Of a stretch of DNA of 64,000 nucleotides, positions 50,721 through 60,313 are shown one piece after another. A program made the position numbers and the translations under genes. The DNA is from Lineus longissimus. Its lineage: Eukaryota; Nemertea; Pilidiophora; Heteronemertea; Lineidae. Every line of letters begins with the position of its first letter. The first letter of the stretch is position 1. The DNA is taken from the NCBI RefSeq assembly GCF_910592395.1, contig NC_088312.1, positions 21,955,292-22,019,291 of the forward strand, given 5' to 3'. The notes below the pieces were generated by a model. The model was not told the origin of the DNA. It was given only the letters and a program-made list of their open reading frames with translations, and did not search any database.

Positions 50721-53558
50721 TTAGAAAAGTTTCATTCCGGACAGCTTTCCGCTCGCCAGAACACTTAGCAAATTGAGAGCTGATGCTCCCCGTTTGGTAA
50801 GACAGTCCGCCAGCTGTTCACATGACTCCACCCACATGATCTCGTTCACTTGTTTGTTGTCCACATTCTCCTTAATCGCAGACAATTCTAATCTCAGTCT
50901 CTTTTCTGTTACTGACTTGTTGGAGTTGATTGCCTCAAATAAAGATTTGCAGTCAGTAACACATTTCAATGCCAATAGACGTGGATTTGCAACTCCATGT
51001 TGCAACTCACAGAACAACGTGGCCAGAAATATCCCTCGATCTATTCCGTCTGCCATCGAAAGTGTCTCAGCTGCTAGAGTGCTCCTTACCACTCTGCGTA
51101 TTTTCTTGGAACTCCAGCAAACAGGGTTACATACTCCATCCTTTCCCATCAAAAAGACCAATTGTCCTCCATGAGAACCATTATCTTCAGCATTTCCTAG
51201 TGATGCATCAGTGTATACAACGAGCTGCACATCCTCGTCTCCTAAGTACCTGAACCTTAGAGATACATGTTCTGATCTCACTCTCCTAATGATCTTGTTT
51301 GCTTCCAGCAAATCATTCACAGTGGCAGACTTCACGCGAGTTGCCAGCACTGCCGTATCGAATATTATATCAGGCCTTGTTTGACGTGCAATCCAGAGCA
51401 ACTGCCCAATTTTTGACCTCAAATGTTTCCGCTCTTCCTCGGCGACAGCAAAATCCTTTTGGAGTGATCGAGAGCTGCCTAACTGTATCGGTGTCAGACT
51501 AGAAGCAAAGCCCTCTTGGTTCACAAGAATGTCCCCATCTCTGTGTTGGACTTCCAAGCCAAGGTACTTAAAGGATTGCCTATCCTCTCTCCCCACATTT
51601 AGACTCTGCCTCAGCTGTTGAATTACTGACATCTCAAACTGTTTGGTGCCTCCCCATATGAAATCATCCACGTGAGCAGCCAACAGCCCAATCAGTTCTC
51701 CCTTACTATCCCGCCATGAGAACACGGCTGGACCCACTTTGGAGATTTTTCCTCCAGTTTCTAACATCACATCCTTCACTTTGTTGTACCAGCTAAGAGA
51801 AGCATCACTCAATCCATAGACGCACTTTTTCAGCCTCCAAACTTTTCCCGACACATTTGCTTCCTTGGGCGGTTTCACAAAGATGTCCCTCTCCAAACTA
51901 TTTCCTTGAAGGAAGGCCGTCTTAATGTCCATTGAGTTTACCACCCACCTCCTCTGTGCGATCACAGCCATCACTATCCTCAAGGAATCGTTCCCACAAG
52001 TGGGGGAATCTGTTTGGTTTGTACCATGCTCCTCAAACCCCCGAGCTACAAGTCTGGCCTTGGGGATTATTCCGGCTTCCGTATCCCTTAAAGTCAGAAC
52101 CCATCTCGTTGATACACACTTTTGTCCTTGGTCCTGCACTTCTGAATAGACCTGATGATTGCTCCAACTCGAAAGTTCCTTTTGTTTAGCTTCTTCAAAG
52201 TCCACATTTTGGGAAATCATCACTTCATCTGGGTCCTGTCCTTGTTCTTCATGTTCAACATCAACCAATTCCAGCCCATGAACCTTTTCCAAATCTACCG
52301 CCTCAGATCCACTATCTCCACCTAGGTACTGTATATTATACCAGTGTTTGTATTTTCCACCTGCTTTCCCAGCACGGCTAACAACTTTGGTTGTCATCCT
52401 TTCCTCCTTTTCATCGTGTTTGAAAGCGATATCTTGTCCAACTTTGATCCGATCAGTCCTAATCCCCGGGTTTTGTCCCTGTGCTCCCTCCTCTTGATCC
52501 TGGTCTTGGTTTGAATGATCATCTCCGTGTTGGATCGGCGGCTGATCATCATCATCTCCTGTTGCTGGTTTCTGTGGCTGCTCATCCTTGCTTGATCGAT
52601 CCTGTCTGTTTCTATCATTGTCCTTGTTCTCTGTTGGATGTCCCGAAGAGTCCCCTGTCATAGCACTGTGACTCCTCTGTTGGTTCACTAACTGAAGCCT
52701 ACTGATATGAACCCTCACTAAGATCCCACCATGTCTGATGAATACAATTTTTCCATCTTGGCCAATGACTGTGCCAGGACCTTTCCACTCCGTATTGTCT
52801 GGCCTCCTGTAGTATACTTTGTCACCCATCTGGTACTTGTCACCTGTGTATGACCGTGTCTGCTTCTTCAGGGCTCTCCTTATCCTCTCAGAGCACTCAG
52901 TCTCTGTGAAAGCCTTCCTCGTTGCGTAGAGGGCTCCTAGGTGTTCTCCTACGACCTTGCTGGTGGTAGTCCCCTCCAGGGCTGGCAACTGGTTGGTAAG
53001 GTTTGCAGGTAGATTTGGATTTCTGCCGAACACCAGCTGGTATGCACTGAAGCCATGTACATTTATCATGCTATTCTTTGCATTGAGTGCCCATTTCAGT
53101 GCTGTCTCCCAACTGCAATTTCTGTCATGCTTTACCTTTAGCATTATGTTTGTTAGGACATGATTGTGCTTTTCTAAGAGGCCATTACTGAATGGCGCGT
53201 ACGCGGCAGTTGTGATCACCTTTATGTTGAAATTCTCACACAAATCACGTGTCTCCGAATTAGAAAATTTTCCGCCATTGTCACTGAACAATGAAGTTGG
53301 GGGTCCAAAGATGCTAGTCCAATGGGATAGAAACTCTTGGACGAACACTTGAGGCAACTTCCTTCTGACAATTGCCCCAGCACTGAAACGAGTGAACTCA
53401 TCAATGATATGTAAATACCAAATGTTCCTGTCTAGCTCATGCAGGTCAACAGCTACGGTTTGGTTGAAATCCGTCGCTAAAGGGAGGCCCACTGCTGGTT
53501 TGGGAGGTACTTTCCTATACAAGGCAAGTTTGGCAAGTTTCACACTCTTTGACAACAT
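50721..53558 (-). CDS. Copia copy E second ORF: integrase core, RT, RNase H
   Basis: 945 codons open from 53558 to 50721. It carries the integrase catalytic core (FSDNGG, LLEKHN), the RT with HVDD, and the RNase H (YTDAS, AAET, TDCKS, ADCLTKR). The first codons only arise through the 7-bp insertion, so this is unlikely to be a natural start; translation would need a frameshift from the preceding ORF. A Lys/Glu difference (DNGGKF) sits next to the second integrase aspartate. Confidence 0.8.
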   Translation of the reverse strand: MLSKSVKLAKLALYRKVPPKPAVGLPLATDFNQTVAVDLHELDRNIWYLHIIDEFTRFSAGAIVRRKLPQVFVQEFLSHWTSIFGPPTSLFSDNGGKFSNSETRDLCENFNIKVITTAAYAPFSNGLLEKHNHVLTNIMLKVKHDRNCSWETALKWALNAKNSMINVHGFSAYQLVFGRNPNLPANLTNQLPALEGTTTSKVVGEHLGALYATRKAFTETECSERIRRALKKQTRSYTGDKYQMGDKVYYRRPDNTEWKGPGTVIGQDGKIVFIRHGGILVRVHISRLQLVNQQRSHSAMTGDSSGHPTENKDNDRNRQDRSSKDEQPQKPATGDDDDQPPIQHGDDHSNQDQDQEEGAQGQNPGIRTDRIKVGQDIAFKHDEKEERMTTKVVSRAGKAGGKYKHWYNIQYLGGDSGSEAVDLEKVHGLELVDVEHEEQGQDPDEVMISQNVDFEEAKQKELSSWSNHQVYSEVQDQGQKCVSTRWVLTLRDTEAGIIPKARLVARGFEEHGTNQTDSPTCGNDSLRIVMAVIAQRRWVVNSMDIKTAFLQGNSLERDIFVKPPKEANVSGKVWRLKKCVYGLSDASLSWYNKVKDVMLETGGKISKVGPAVFSWRDSKGELIGLLAAHVDDFIWGGTKQFEMSVIQQLRQSLNVGREDRQSFKYLGLEVQHRDGDILVNQEGFASSLTPIQLGSSRSLQKDFAVAEEERKHLRSKIGQLLWIARQTRPDIIFDTAVLATRVKSATVNDLLEANKIIRRVRSEHVSLRFRYLGDEDVQLVVYTDASLGNAEDNGSHGGQLVFLMGKDGVCNPVCWSSKKIRRVVRSTLAAETLSMADGIDRGIFLATLFCELQHGVANPRLLALKCVTDCKSLFEAINSNKSVTEKRLRLELSAIKENVDNKQVNEIMWVESCEQLADCLTKRGASALNLLSVLASGKLSGMKLF

Positions 53559-55107
53559 CCGTGAGCATTTGAAAAATTTCTGGATTCTTCATGCCTGCAC
53601 TGATCAGTAACTTCTGCAATCTATCTGCAGAAGCATGCCCGAACTGCTTGTGAATCTTAATCAAATTTGCCTTTTGCCTTTGTGCATCCTGTAGTTCTGT
53701 CACCTGCATCACCTCTGTTTTGAGAGCTTCCTCCTCCATGATGAGCTGTTCCTGAAACAAGTCCGAGCCATTCTGTGTCACCAATACTTGATTTTCAACA
53801 AAACTAGCTTCCGCATCATGTGGTACTAACTCTATGCAATAGTGACCAGTAGAAGTTTGCAGTAGCTGCACAGGTTTACCAAACATCTTTGCAGTATCAT
53901 TGCTTATGTCTAGTACTGTCTGCGCCCTTTTTAGAGCATCCTTGCTCAGAAGAAATGGTAACTTGCTATTTACTACTTCTGTCTGGATGTTGCATGCGGT
54001 GCCAGCAATTTGTGCTGGAATCTGAACACATTTAAGCGATTTGACCTGTTTCCCATCACCGAATCTGAACACTCTTGTACTATCCTTACACGTAATGCGC
54101 GACTGCTGATCTGTACCCAAGATGCTCTTGTAATTATCTAACCATTCTTGTCCACATACACTCCGTGTACATGCAGTATCGACTACTGCCGTCGAATATG
54201 CCTCGCACATGAACACTTCACTGGGGTCAGTGCCTTTTACAAACAAAGTTATATTACATTCCTCCTCATCTTTGCATTCCTTTATTTCCTCTCTGTGGGG
54301 GCAATCCTTTGCCCAATGAAAAACCGATTTACACACAGCGCACTTAGTACGATTTCCAAATCTATCGAGTGGGTTTGTTCCTCTGGGTACCTCACCTTTT
54401 TTATCGTTTCTACTACCAGCGTTGTAGTGTCCTGGGCCACGACCTGGTCCTTGATTCCTTCTCGTGTTGTTTGGAAATGATCTAGAATTAGACTGAGCAT
54501 ATGGAGCATTAGACTTGGTGTAACATGCATTCTCTGTTTTTACAGTAATGCCAGTGTCATCGCTTGAACTATTACTCGGAGATGTACCCCCAAAAATTCT
54601 TTTCAGCGCCGACTTCATGGAACTGAACTTCAAATCAGAGGCAGCAGTCAGCGCTAGTTGTCGATCTGTGTCCGAAAGTCCCGCACTGTCGAGTAATTTG
54701 AAACTGAGAACAGCATCAGGTAACGACATGTTTGATTTCTTACAGAGCTCATGTCTCCTCTCAAACTCTATGATAAACTCTGTCATAGTTTGCCCTTCTT
54801 GTTTGTGATACTTATCAAAACTGGTGTAGTGTTCATACGCCACATCTACTTTGTCCCTCAGGAAAATCTTATCCAACTCCTGCAGGAGCGTTTTCAGTCC
54901 TTTGCCATCTTTTTCACTTAGTTTCTCTACCTTGATTTCGACAGCTCGTGCACGGGCTTGACCTTGTAGTGTAAGGGCAACAGCTAGTGTCTGCTTTGTG
55001 TCAGCTAAATCAGTCATTGTTTGCCATGTAGCCAGTTCGTTTTTCCATGTTTCATAGTCCATCCCTGGGGTGAAAACTGGTGGGTTCTTGAAATTTGAAG
55101 CCGCCAT
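53515..55107 (-). CDS. Copia copy E first ORF: gag, protease and integrase zinc region
   Basis: 530 codons, intact from the ATG at 55107 to a TAG produced by the 7-bp insertion at 53522-53528. It contains the capsid-like N-terminus, a CX2CX4HX4C zinc knuckle (CAVCKSVFHWAKDC), an aspartic protease with DTA at the active site, and the integrase HH-CC zinc module. The end overlaps the next open frame by 44 nt in another frame. Copy E has no other obvious lesion, so it is a one-frameshift relative of copy F. Confidence 0.85.
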   Translation of the reverse strand: MAASNFKNPPVFTPGMDYETWKNELATWQTMTDLADTKQTLAVALTLQGQARARAVEIKVEKLSEKDGKGLKTLLQELDKIFLRDKVDVAYEHYTSFDKYHKQEGQTMTEFIIEFERRHELCKKSNMSLPDAVLSFKLLDSAGLSDTDRQLALTAASDLKFSSMKSALKRIFGGTSPSNSSSDDTGITVKTENACYTKSNAPYAQSNSRSFPNNTRRNQGPGRGPGHYNAGSRNDKKGEVPRGTNPLDRFGNRTKCAVCKSVFHWAKDCPHREEIKECKDEEECNITLFVKGTDPSEVFMCEAYSTAVVDTACTRSVCGQEWLDNYKSILGTDQQSRITCKDSTRVFRFGDGKQVKSLKCVQIPAQIAGTACNIQTEVVNSKLPFLLSKDALKRAQTVLDISNDTAKMFGKPVQLLQTSTGHYCIELVPHDAEASFVENQVLVTQNGSDLFQEQLIMEEEALKTEVMQVTELQDAQRQKANLIKIHKQFGHASADRLQKLLISAGMKNPEIFQMLTDVVKECETCQTCLV

Positions 55108-55173
55108 CTTGGAATTTTATGTCACTGTTTGAAAGTCAAGAGATCCGTGAAATCCTGAATTGCTCTGCTACCA

Positions 55174-55415
55174 TGAAAATATCTGAGTAACCACTCACTT
55201 TGTACTTCAGCTATGATCCCTTGTGGTACCTTGTAACTTATCTGCTTGTCCAGGCCGGCCAGATTCCCATTCCTTTGGATCACTTTAGTTGCTCACCGAG
55301 CTCCTTCTGTCTCACTGCACCATGTGCTTTTTCCCTCTCTACAGATCACAGGTGTTTGGTCTAACACTATGATCACTGCCACCAAAGTCATGGTGGTAAG
55401 GTCTACTAATTATCA
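55174..55415 (-). repeat. Copia LTR between copies E and F (3' LTR of F)
   Basis: 242 bp. By eye it differs from the LTR at the other end of copy F at two positions (CCAGGCC/CCGGGCC and CACAGG/CACGGG), which suggests a recent insertion or later homogenisation. Confidence 0.9.
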
Positions 55416-55421
55416 AACTCA

Positions 55422-55435
55422 TCTCTCTTCTTTTT
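55422..55435 (-). promoter_or_regulatory. Polypurine tract of Copia copy F
   Basis: On the minus strand 14 purines (AAAAAGAAGAGAGA) precede TGAGTT and then the LTR start TGATAATT. The tract primes plus-strand DNA synthesis in LTR elements. The 6-nt gap is unusual; if the LTR instead begins at TGAGTT it is 248 bp and abuts the tract. Confidence 0.6.
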
Positions 55436-55625
55436 GTTCTATTGTTCTCATCCTGCATTGTTCCCTTCGAATTACGTATTGTGACAAAAATCCCTCAAAA
55501 ACTTGCAAAGTCAAACACAGGAAAAGTCTAGTCCATTATCTATAGGCGGACTTAACGAAACTAAAACGTCGAACGCATAAATAACATATTTACAAAGAAT
55601 GTCTAGTCCCTTTCTTCAGGCGGGC

Positions 55626-58600
55626 TTAGAAAAGTTTCATTCCGGACAGCTTTCCGCTCTCCAGAACACTTAGCAACTTGAGAGCTGATGCTCCCCGTTT
55701 GGTAAGACAGTCCGCCAGCTGTTCACATGACTCCACCCACATGATCTCGTTCACTTGTTTGTTGTCCACATTCTCCTTAATCGCAGACAATTCTAATCTC
55801 AGTCTCTTTTCTGTTACTGACTTGTTGGAGTTGATTGCCTCAAATAAAGATTTGCAGTCAGTAACACATTTCAATGCCAATAGACGTGGATTTGCAACTC
55901 CATGTTGCAACTCACAGAACAACGTGGCCAGAAATATCCCTCGATCTATTCCGTCTGCCATCGAAAGTGTCTCAGCTGCTAGAGTGCTCCTTACCACTCT
56001 GCGTATTTTCTTGGAACTCCAGCAAAGAGGGTTACATACTCCATCCTTTCCCATCAAAAAGACCAATTGTCCTCCATGAGAACCATTATCTTCAGCATTT
56101 CCTAGTGATGCATCAGTGTATACAACGAGCTGCACATCCTCGTCTCCTAAGTACCTGAACCTTAGAGATACATGTTCTGATCTCACTCTCCTAATGATCT
56201 TGTTTGCTTCCAGCAAATCATTCACAGTGGCAGACTTCACGCGAGTTGCCAGCACTGCCGTATCGAATATTATATCAGGCCTTGTTTGACGTGCAATCCA
56301 GAGCAACTGCCCAATTATTGACCTCAAATGTTTCCGCTCTTCCTCGGCGACAGCAAAATCCTTTTGGAGTGATCGAGAGCTGCCTAACTGTATCGGTGTC
56401 AGACTAGAAGCAAAGCCCTCTTGGTTCACAAGAATGTCCCCATCTCTGTGTTGGACTTCCAAGCCAAGGTACTTAAAGGATTGCCTATCCTCTCTCCCCA
56501 CATTTAGACTCTGCCTCAGCTGTTGAATTACTGACATCTCAAACTGTTTGGTGCCTCCCCATATGAAATCATCCACGTGAGCAGCCAACAGCCCAATCAG
56601 TTCTCCCTTACTATCCCGCCATGAGAACACGGCTGGACCCACTTTGGAGATTTTTCCTCCAGTTTCTATCATCACATCCTTCACTTTGTTGTACCAGCTA
56701 AGAGAAGCATCACTCAATCCATAGACGCACTTTTTCAGCCTCCAAACTTTTCCCGACACATTTGCTTCCTTGGGCGGTTTCACAAAGATGTCCCTCTCCA
56801 AACTATTTCCTTGAAGGAAGGCCGTCTTAATGTCCATTGAGTTTACCACCCACCTCCTCTGTGCGATCACAGCCATCACTATCCTCAAGGAATCGTTCCC
56901 ACAAGTGGGGGAATCTGTTTGGTTTGCACCATGCTCCTCAAACCCCCGAGCTACAAGTCTGGCCTTGGGGATTATTCCGGCTTCCGTATCCTTTAAAGTC
57001 AGAACCCATTTCGTTGATACACACTTTTGTCCTTGGTCCTGCACTTCTGAATAGACCTGATGATTGCTCCAACTCGAAAGTTCCTTTTGTTTAGCTTCTT
57101 CAAAGTCCACATTTTGGGAAATCATCACTTCATCTGGGTCCCGTCCTTGTTTTTCATGTTCAACATCAACCAATTCTAGCCCATTAACCTTTTCCAAATC
57201 TACCGCCTCAGATCCACTATCTCCACCCAGGTACTGTATATTATACCAGTGTTTGTATTTTCCACCTGCTTTCCCAGCACGGCTAACAACTTTGGCTGTC
57301 ATCCTTTCCTCCTTTTCATCGTGTTTGAAAGCGATATCTTGTCCAACTTTGATCCGATCAGTCCTAATCCCCGGGATTTGTCCCTGTGCTCCCTCCTCTT
57401 GATCCTGGTCTTGGTTTGGATGATCATCTCCGTGTTGGATCGGCGGCTGATCATCATCATCTCCTGTTGCTGGTTTCTGAGGCTGCTCATCCTTGCTTGA
57501 TCGATCCTGTCTCTTTCTATCATTGTCCTTGTTCTCTGTTGGATGTCCCGAAGAGTCCCCTGTCATAGCACTGTGACTCCTCTGTTGGTTCACTAACTGA
57601 AGCCTACTGATATGAACCCTCACTAAGATCCCACCATGTCTGATGAATACAATTTTTCCATCTTGGCCAATGACTGTGCCAGGACCCTTCCACTCCGTAT
57701 TGTCTGGCCTCCTGTAGTATACTTTGTCACCCATCTGGTACTTGTCACCTGTGTATGACCGTGTCTGCTTCTTCAGGGCTCTCCTTATCCTCTCAGAGCA
57801 CTCAGTCTCTGTGAAAGCCTTCCTCGTTGCGTAGAGGGCTCCTAGGTGTTCTCCTACGACCTTGCTGGTGGTAGTCCCCTCCAGGGCTGGCAACTGGTTG
57901 GTAAGGTTTGCAGGTAGATTTGGATTTCTGCCGAACACCATTTGGTATGCACTGAAGCCATGTACATTTATCATGCTATTCTTTGCATTGAGTGCCCATT
58001 TCAGTGCTGTCTCCCAACTGCAATTTCTGTCATGCTTTACCTTTAGCATTATGTTTGTTAGGACATGATTGTGCTTTTCTAAGAGGCCATTACTGAATGG
58101 CGCGTACGCGGCAGTTGTGATCACCTTTATGTTGAAATTCTCACACAAATCACGTGTCTCCGAATTAGAAAATTCTCCGCCATTGTCACTGAACAATGAA
58201 GTTGGGGGTCCAAAGATGCTTATCCAACGGGATAGAAACTCTTGGACGAACACTTGAGGCAACTTCCTTTTGACAATTGCCCCAGCACTGAAACGAGTGA
58301 ACTCATCAATGATATGTAAATACCAAATGTTCCTGTCTAGCTCATGCAGGTCAACAGCTACGGTTTGGTTGAAATCCGTCGCTAAAGGGAGGCCCACTGC
58401 TGGTTTGGGAGGTACTTTCCTATACATTTGGCAAGTTTCACACTCTTTGACAACATCCGTCAGCATTTGAAAAATTTCTGGATTCTTCATGCCTGCACTG
58501 ATCAGTAACTTCTGCAATCTATCTGCAGAAGCATGCCCGAACTGCTTGTGAATCTTAATCAAATTTGCCTTTTGCCTTTGTGCATCCTGTAGTTCTGTCA

Positions 58601-60005
58601 CCTGCATCACCTCTGTTTTGAGAGCTTCCTCCTCCATGATGAGCTGTTCCTGAAACAAGTCCGAGCCATTCTGTGTCACCAATACTTGATTTTCAACAAA
58701 ACTAGCTTCCGCATCATGTGGTACTAACTCTATGCAATAGTGACCAGTAGAAGTTTGCAGTAGCTGCACAGGTTTACCAAACATCTTTACAGTATCATTG
58801 CTTATGTCTAGTACTGTCTGCGCCCTTTTTAGAGCATCCTTGCTCAGAAGAAGTGGTAACTTGCTATTTACTACTTCTGTCTGGATGTTGCATGCGGTGC
58901 CAGCAATTTGTGCTGGAATCTGAACACATTTAAGCGATTTGACCTGTTTCCCATCACCGAATCTGAACACTCTTGTACTATCCTTACACGTAATGCGCGA
59001 CTGCTGATCTGTACCCAAGATGCTCTTGTAATTATCTAACCATTCTTGTCCACATACACTCCGTGTACATGCAGTATCGACTACTGCCGTCGAATATGCC
59101 TCGCACATGAACACTTCACTGGGGTCAGTGCCTTTTACAAACAAAGTTATATTACATTCCTCCTCATCTTTGCATTCCTTTATTTCCTCTCTGTGGGGGC
59201 AATCCTTTGCCCAATGAAAAACCGATTTACACACAGCGCACTTAGTACGATTTCCGAATCTATCGAGTGGGTTTGTTCCTCTGGGTACCTCACCTTTTTT
59301 ATCGTTTCTACTACCAGCGTTGTAGTGTCCTGGGCCACGACCTGGTCCTTGATTCCTTCTTGTGTTGTTTGGAAATGATCTAGAATTAGACTGAGCATAT
59401 GGAGCATTAGACTTGGTGTAACATGCATTCTCTGTTTTTACAGTAATGCCAGTGTCATCGCTTGAACTATTACTCGGAGATGTACCCCCAAAAATTCTTT
59501 TCAGCGCCGACTTCATGGAACTGAACTTCAAATCAGAGGCAGCAGTCAGCGCTAGTTGTCGATCTGTGTCCGAAAGTCCCGCACTGTCGAGTAATTTGAA
59601 ACTGAGAACAGCATCAGGTAACGACATGTTTGATTTCTTACAGAGCTCATGTCTCCTCTCAAACTCTATGATAAACTCTGTCATAGTTTGCCCTTCTTGT
59701 TTGTGATACTTATCAAAACTGGTGTAGTGTTCATACGCCACATCTACTTTGTCCCTTAGGAAAATCTTATCCAACTCCTGCAGGAGCGTTTTCAGTCCTT
59801 TGCCATCTTTTTCACTTAGTTTCTCTACCTTGATTTCGACAGCTCGTGCACGGGCTTGACCTTGTAGTGTAAGGGCAACAGCTAGTGCCTGCTTTGTGTC
59901 AGCTAAATCAGTCATTGTTTGCCATATAGTTAGTTTGTTTTTCCATGTTTCATAGTCCATCCCTGGGGTGAAAACTGGTGGGTTCTTGAAATTTGAAGCC
60001 GCCAT
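55626..60005 (-). CDS. Copia copy F gag-pol polyprotein, intact single ORF
   Basis: 1459 codons without interruption. By residue: gag 1-250; zinc knuckle CX2CX4HX4C at about 256-269; protease DTA at 310-312; integrase zinc ligands H486, H491, C522, C525; integrase triad D552, D607, E643 (35 residues between the last two, a standard DD35E); acidic, glutamine-rich linker 811-880; RT with D1058 in MDIKTAFLQG and HVDD at 1143-1146; RNase H D1298, E1345, D1383, D1432. Integrase before RT defines Ty1/Copia. With no stop or shift between gag and pol, a single polyprotein would be cut by its own protease. Complete LTRs, a primer site and a purine tract flank it, so it is the only copy here that looks competent for transposition. 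Confidence 0.95.
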   Translation of the reverse strand: MAASNFKNPPVFTPGMDYETWKNKLTIWQTMTDLADTKQALAVALTLQGQARARAVEIKVEKLSEKDGKGLKTLLQELDKIFLRDKVDVAYEHYTSFDKYHKQEGQTMTEFIIEFERRHELCKKSNMSLPDAVLSFKLLDSAGLSDTDRQLALTAASDLKFSSMKSALKRIFGGTSPSNSSSDDTGITVKTENACYTKSNAPYAQSNSRSFPNNTRRNQGPGRGPGHYNAGSRNDKKGEVPRGTNPLDRFGNRTKCAVCKSVFHWAKDCPHREEIKECKDEEECNITLFVKGTDPSEVFMCEAYSTAVVDTACTRSVCGQEWLDNYKSILGTDQQSRITCKDSTRVFRFGDGKQVKSLKCVQIPAQIAGTACNIQTEVVNSKLPLLLSKDALKRAQTVLDISNDTVKMFGKPVQLLQTSTGHYCIELVPHDAEASFVENQVLVTQNGSDLFQEQLIMEEEALKTEVMQVTELQDAQRQKANLIKIHKQFGHASADRLQKLLISAGMKNPEIFQMLTDVVKECETCQMYRKVPPKPAVGLPLATDFNQTVAVDLHELDRNIWYLHIIDEFTRFSAGAIVKRKLPQVFVQEFLSRWISIFGPPTSLFSDNGGEFSNSETRDLCENFNIKVITTAAYAPFSNGLLEKHNHVLTNIMLKVKHDRNCSWETALKWALNAKNSMINVHGFSAYQMVFGRNPNLPANLTNQLPALEGTTTSKVVGEHLGALYATRKAFTETECSERIRRALKKQTRSYTGDKYQMGDKVYYRRPDNTEWKGPGTVIGQDGKIVFIRHGGILVRVHISRLQLVNQQRSHSAMTGDSSGHPTENKDNDRKRQDRSSKDEQPQKPATGDDDDQPPIQHGDDHPNQDQDQEEGAQGQIPGIRTDRIKVGQDIAFKHDEKEERMTAKVVSRAGKAGGKYKHWYNIQYLGGDSGSEAVDLEKVNGLELVDVEHEKQGRDPDEVMISQNVDFEEAKQKELSSWSNHQVYSEVQDQGQKCVSTKWVLTLKDTEAGIIPKARLVARGFEEHGANQTDSPTCGNDSLRIVMAVIAQRRWVVNSMDIKTAFLQGNSLERDIFVKPPKEANVSGKVWRLKKCVYGLSDASLSWYNKVKDVMIETGGKISKVGPAVFSWRDSKGELIGLLAAHVDDFIWGGTKQFEMSVIQQLRQSLNVGREDRQSFKYLGLEVQHRDGDILVNQEGFASSLTPIQLGSSRSLQKDFAVAEEERKHLRSIIGQLLWIARQTRPDIIFDTAVLATRVKSATVNDLLEANKIIRRVRSEHVSLRFRYLGDEDVQLVVYTDASLGNAEDNGSHGGQLVFLMGKDGVCNPLCWSSKKIRRVVRSTLAAETLSMADGIDRGIFLATLFCELQHGVANPRLLALKCVTDCKSLFEAINSNKSVTEKRLRLELSAIKENVDNKQVNEIMWVESCEQLADCLTKRGASALKLLSVLESGKLSGMKLF

Positions 60006-60060
60006 CTTGGAATTTTATGTCACTGTTTGAAAGTCAAGAGATCCGTGAAATCCTGAATTG

Positions 60061-60071
60061 CTCTGCTACCA
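60061..60071 (-). promoter_or_regulatory. Primer-binding site of Copia copy F (initiator tRNA-Met)
   Basis: On the minus strand TGGTAGCAGAG follows the LTR's terminal CA with no gap. It is complementary to the last 11 nt of animal initiator tRNA-Met (CTCTGCTACCA). The same sequence follows every LTR in the array. Confidence 0.8.
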
Positions 60072-60313
60072 TGAAAATATCTGAGTAACCACTCACTTTG
60101 TACTTCAGCTATGATCCCTTGTGGTACCTTGTAACTTATCTGCTTGTCCGGGCCGGCCAGATTCCCATTCCTTTGGATCACTTTAGTTGCTCACCGAGCT
60201 CCTTCTGTCTCACTGCACCATGTGCTTTTTCCCTCTCTACAGATCACGGGTGTTTGGTCTAACACTATGATCACTGCCACCAAAGTCATGGTGGTAAGGT
60301 CTACTAATTATCA
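60072..60313 (-). repeat. Copia LTR at the right end of the array (5' LTR of F)
   Basis: 242 bp. Its outer edge TGATAATTAG meets BEL/Pao integrase sequence at 60314, which fixes this LTR boundary. Confidence 0.9.

Larger units (their letters stand above)
29637..60313 (-). mobile_element. Tandem array of six Copia retrotransposons sharing LTRs
   Basis: Six internal regions, all in minus orientation, are separated by single 242-bp LTRs: A 29650-34315, B 34558-39342, C 39585-44233, D 44476-50268, E 50511-55173, F 55416-60071. The domain order gag, protease, integrase, RT, RNase H (integrase before RT) defines Ty1/Copia. LTRs run TG...CA. The one at the right end is complete; the left end keeps only 13 bp. 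Each internal region starts with a primer-binding site matching the 3' end of initiator tRNA-Met and ends with a purine tract. Copies are nearly identical by eye. No 5-bp target duplication frames the array: its flanks are satellite DNA (left) and a BEL/Pao element (right). Confidence 0.95.

Noticed and set aside
29637-60313. Array as a simple assembly duplication of one element
   Set aside because: Each copy has its own lesions and base differences, so the copies are not verbatim repeats, although copy number still needs long-read support.
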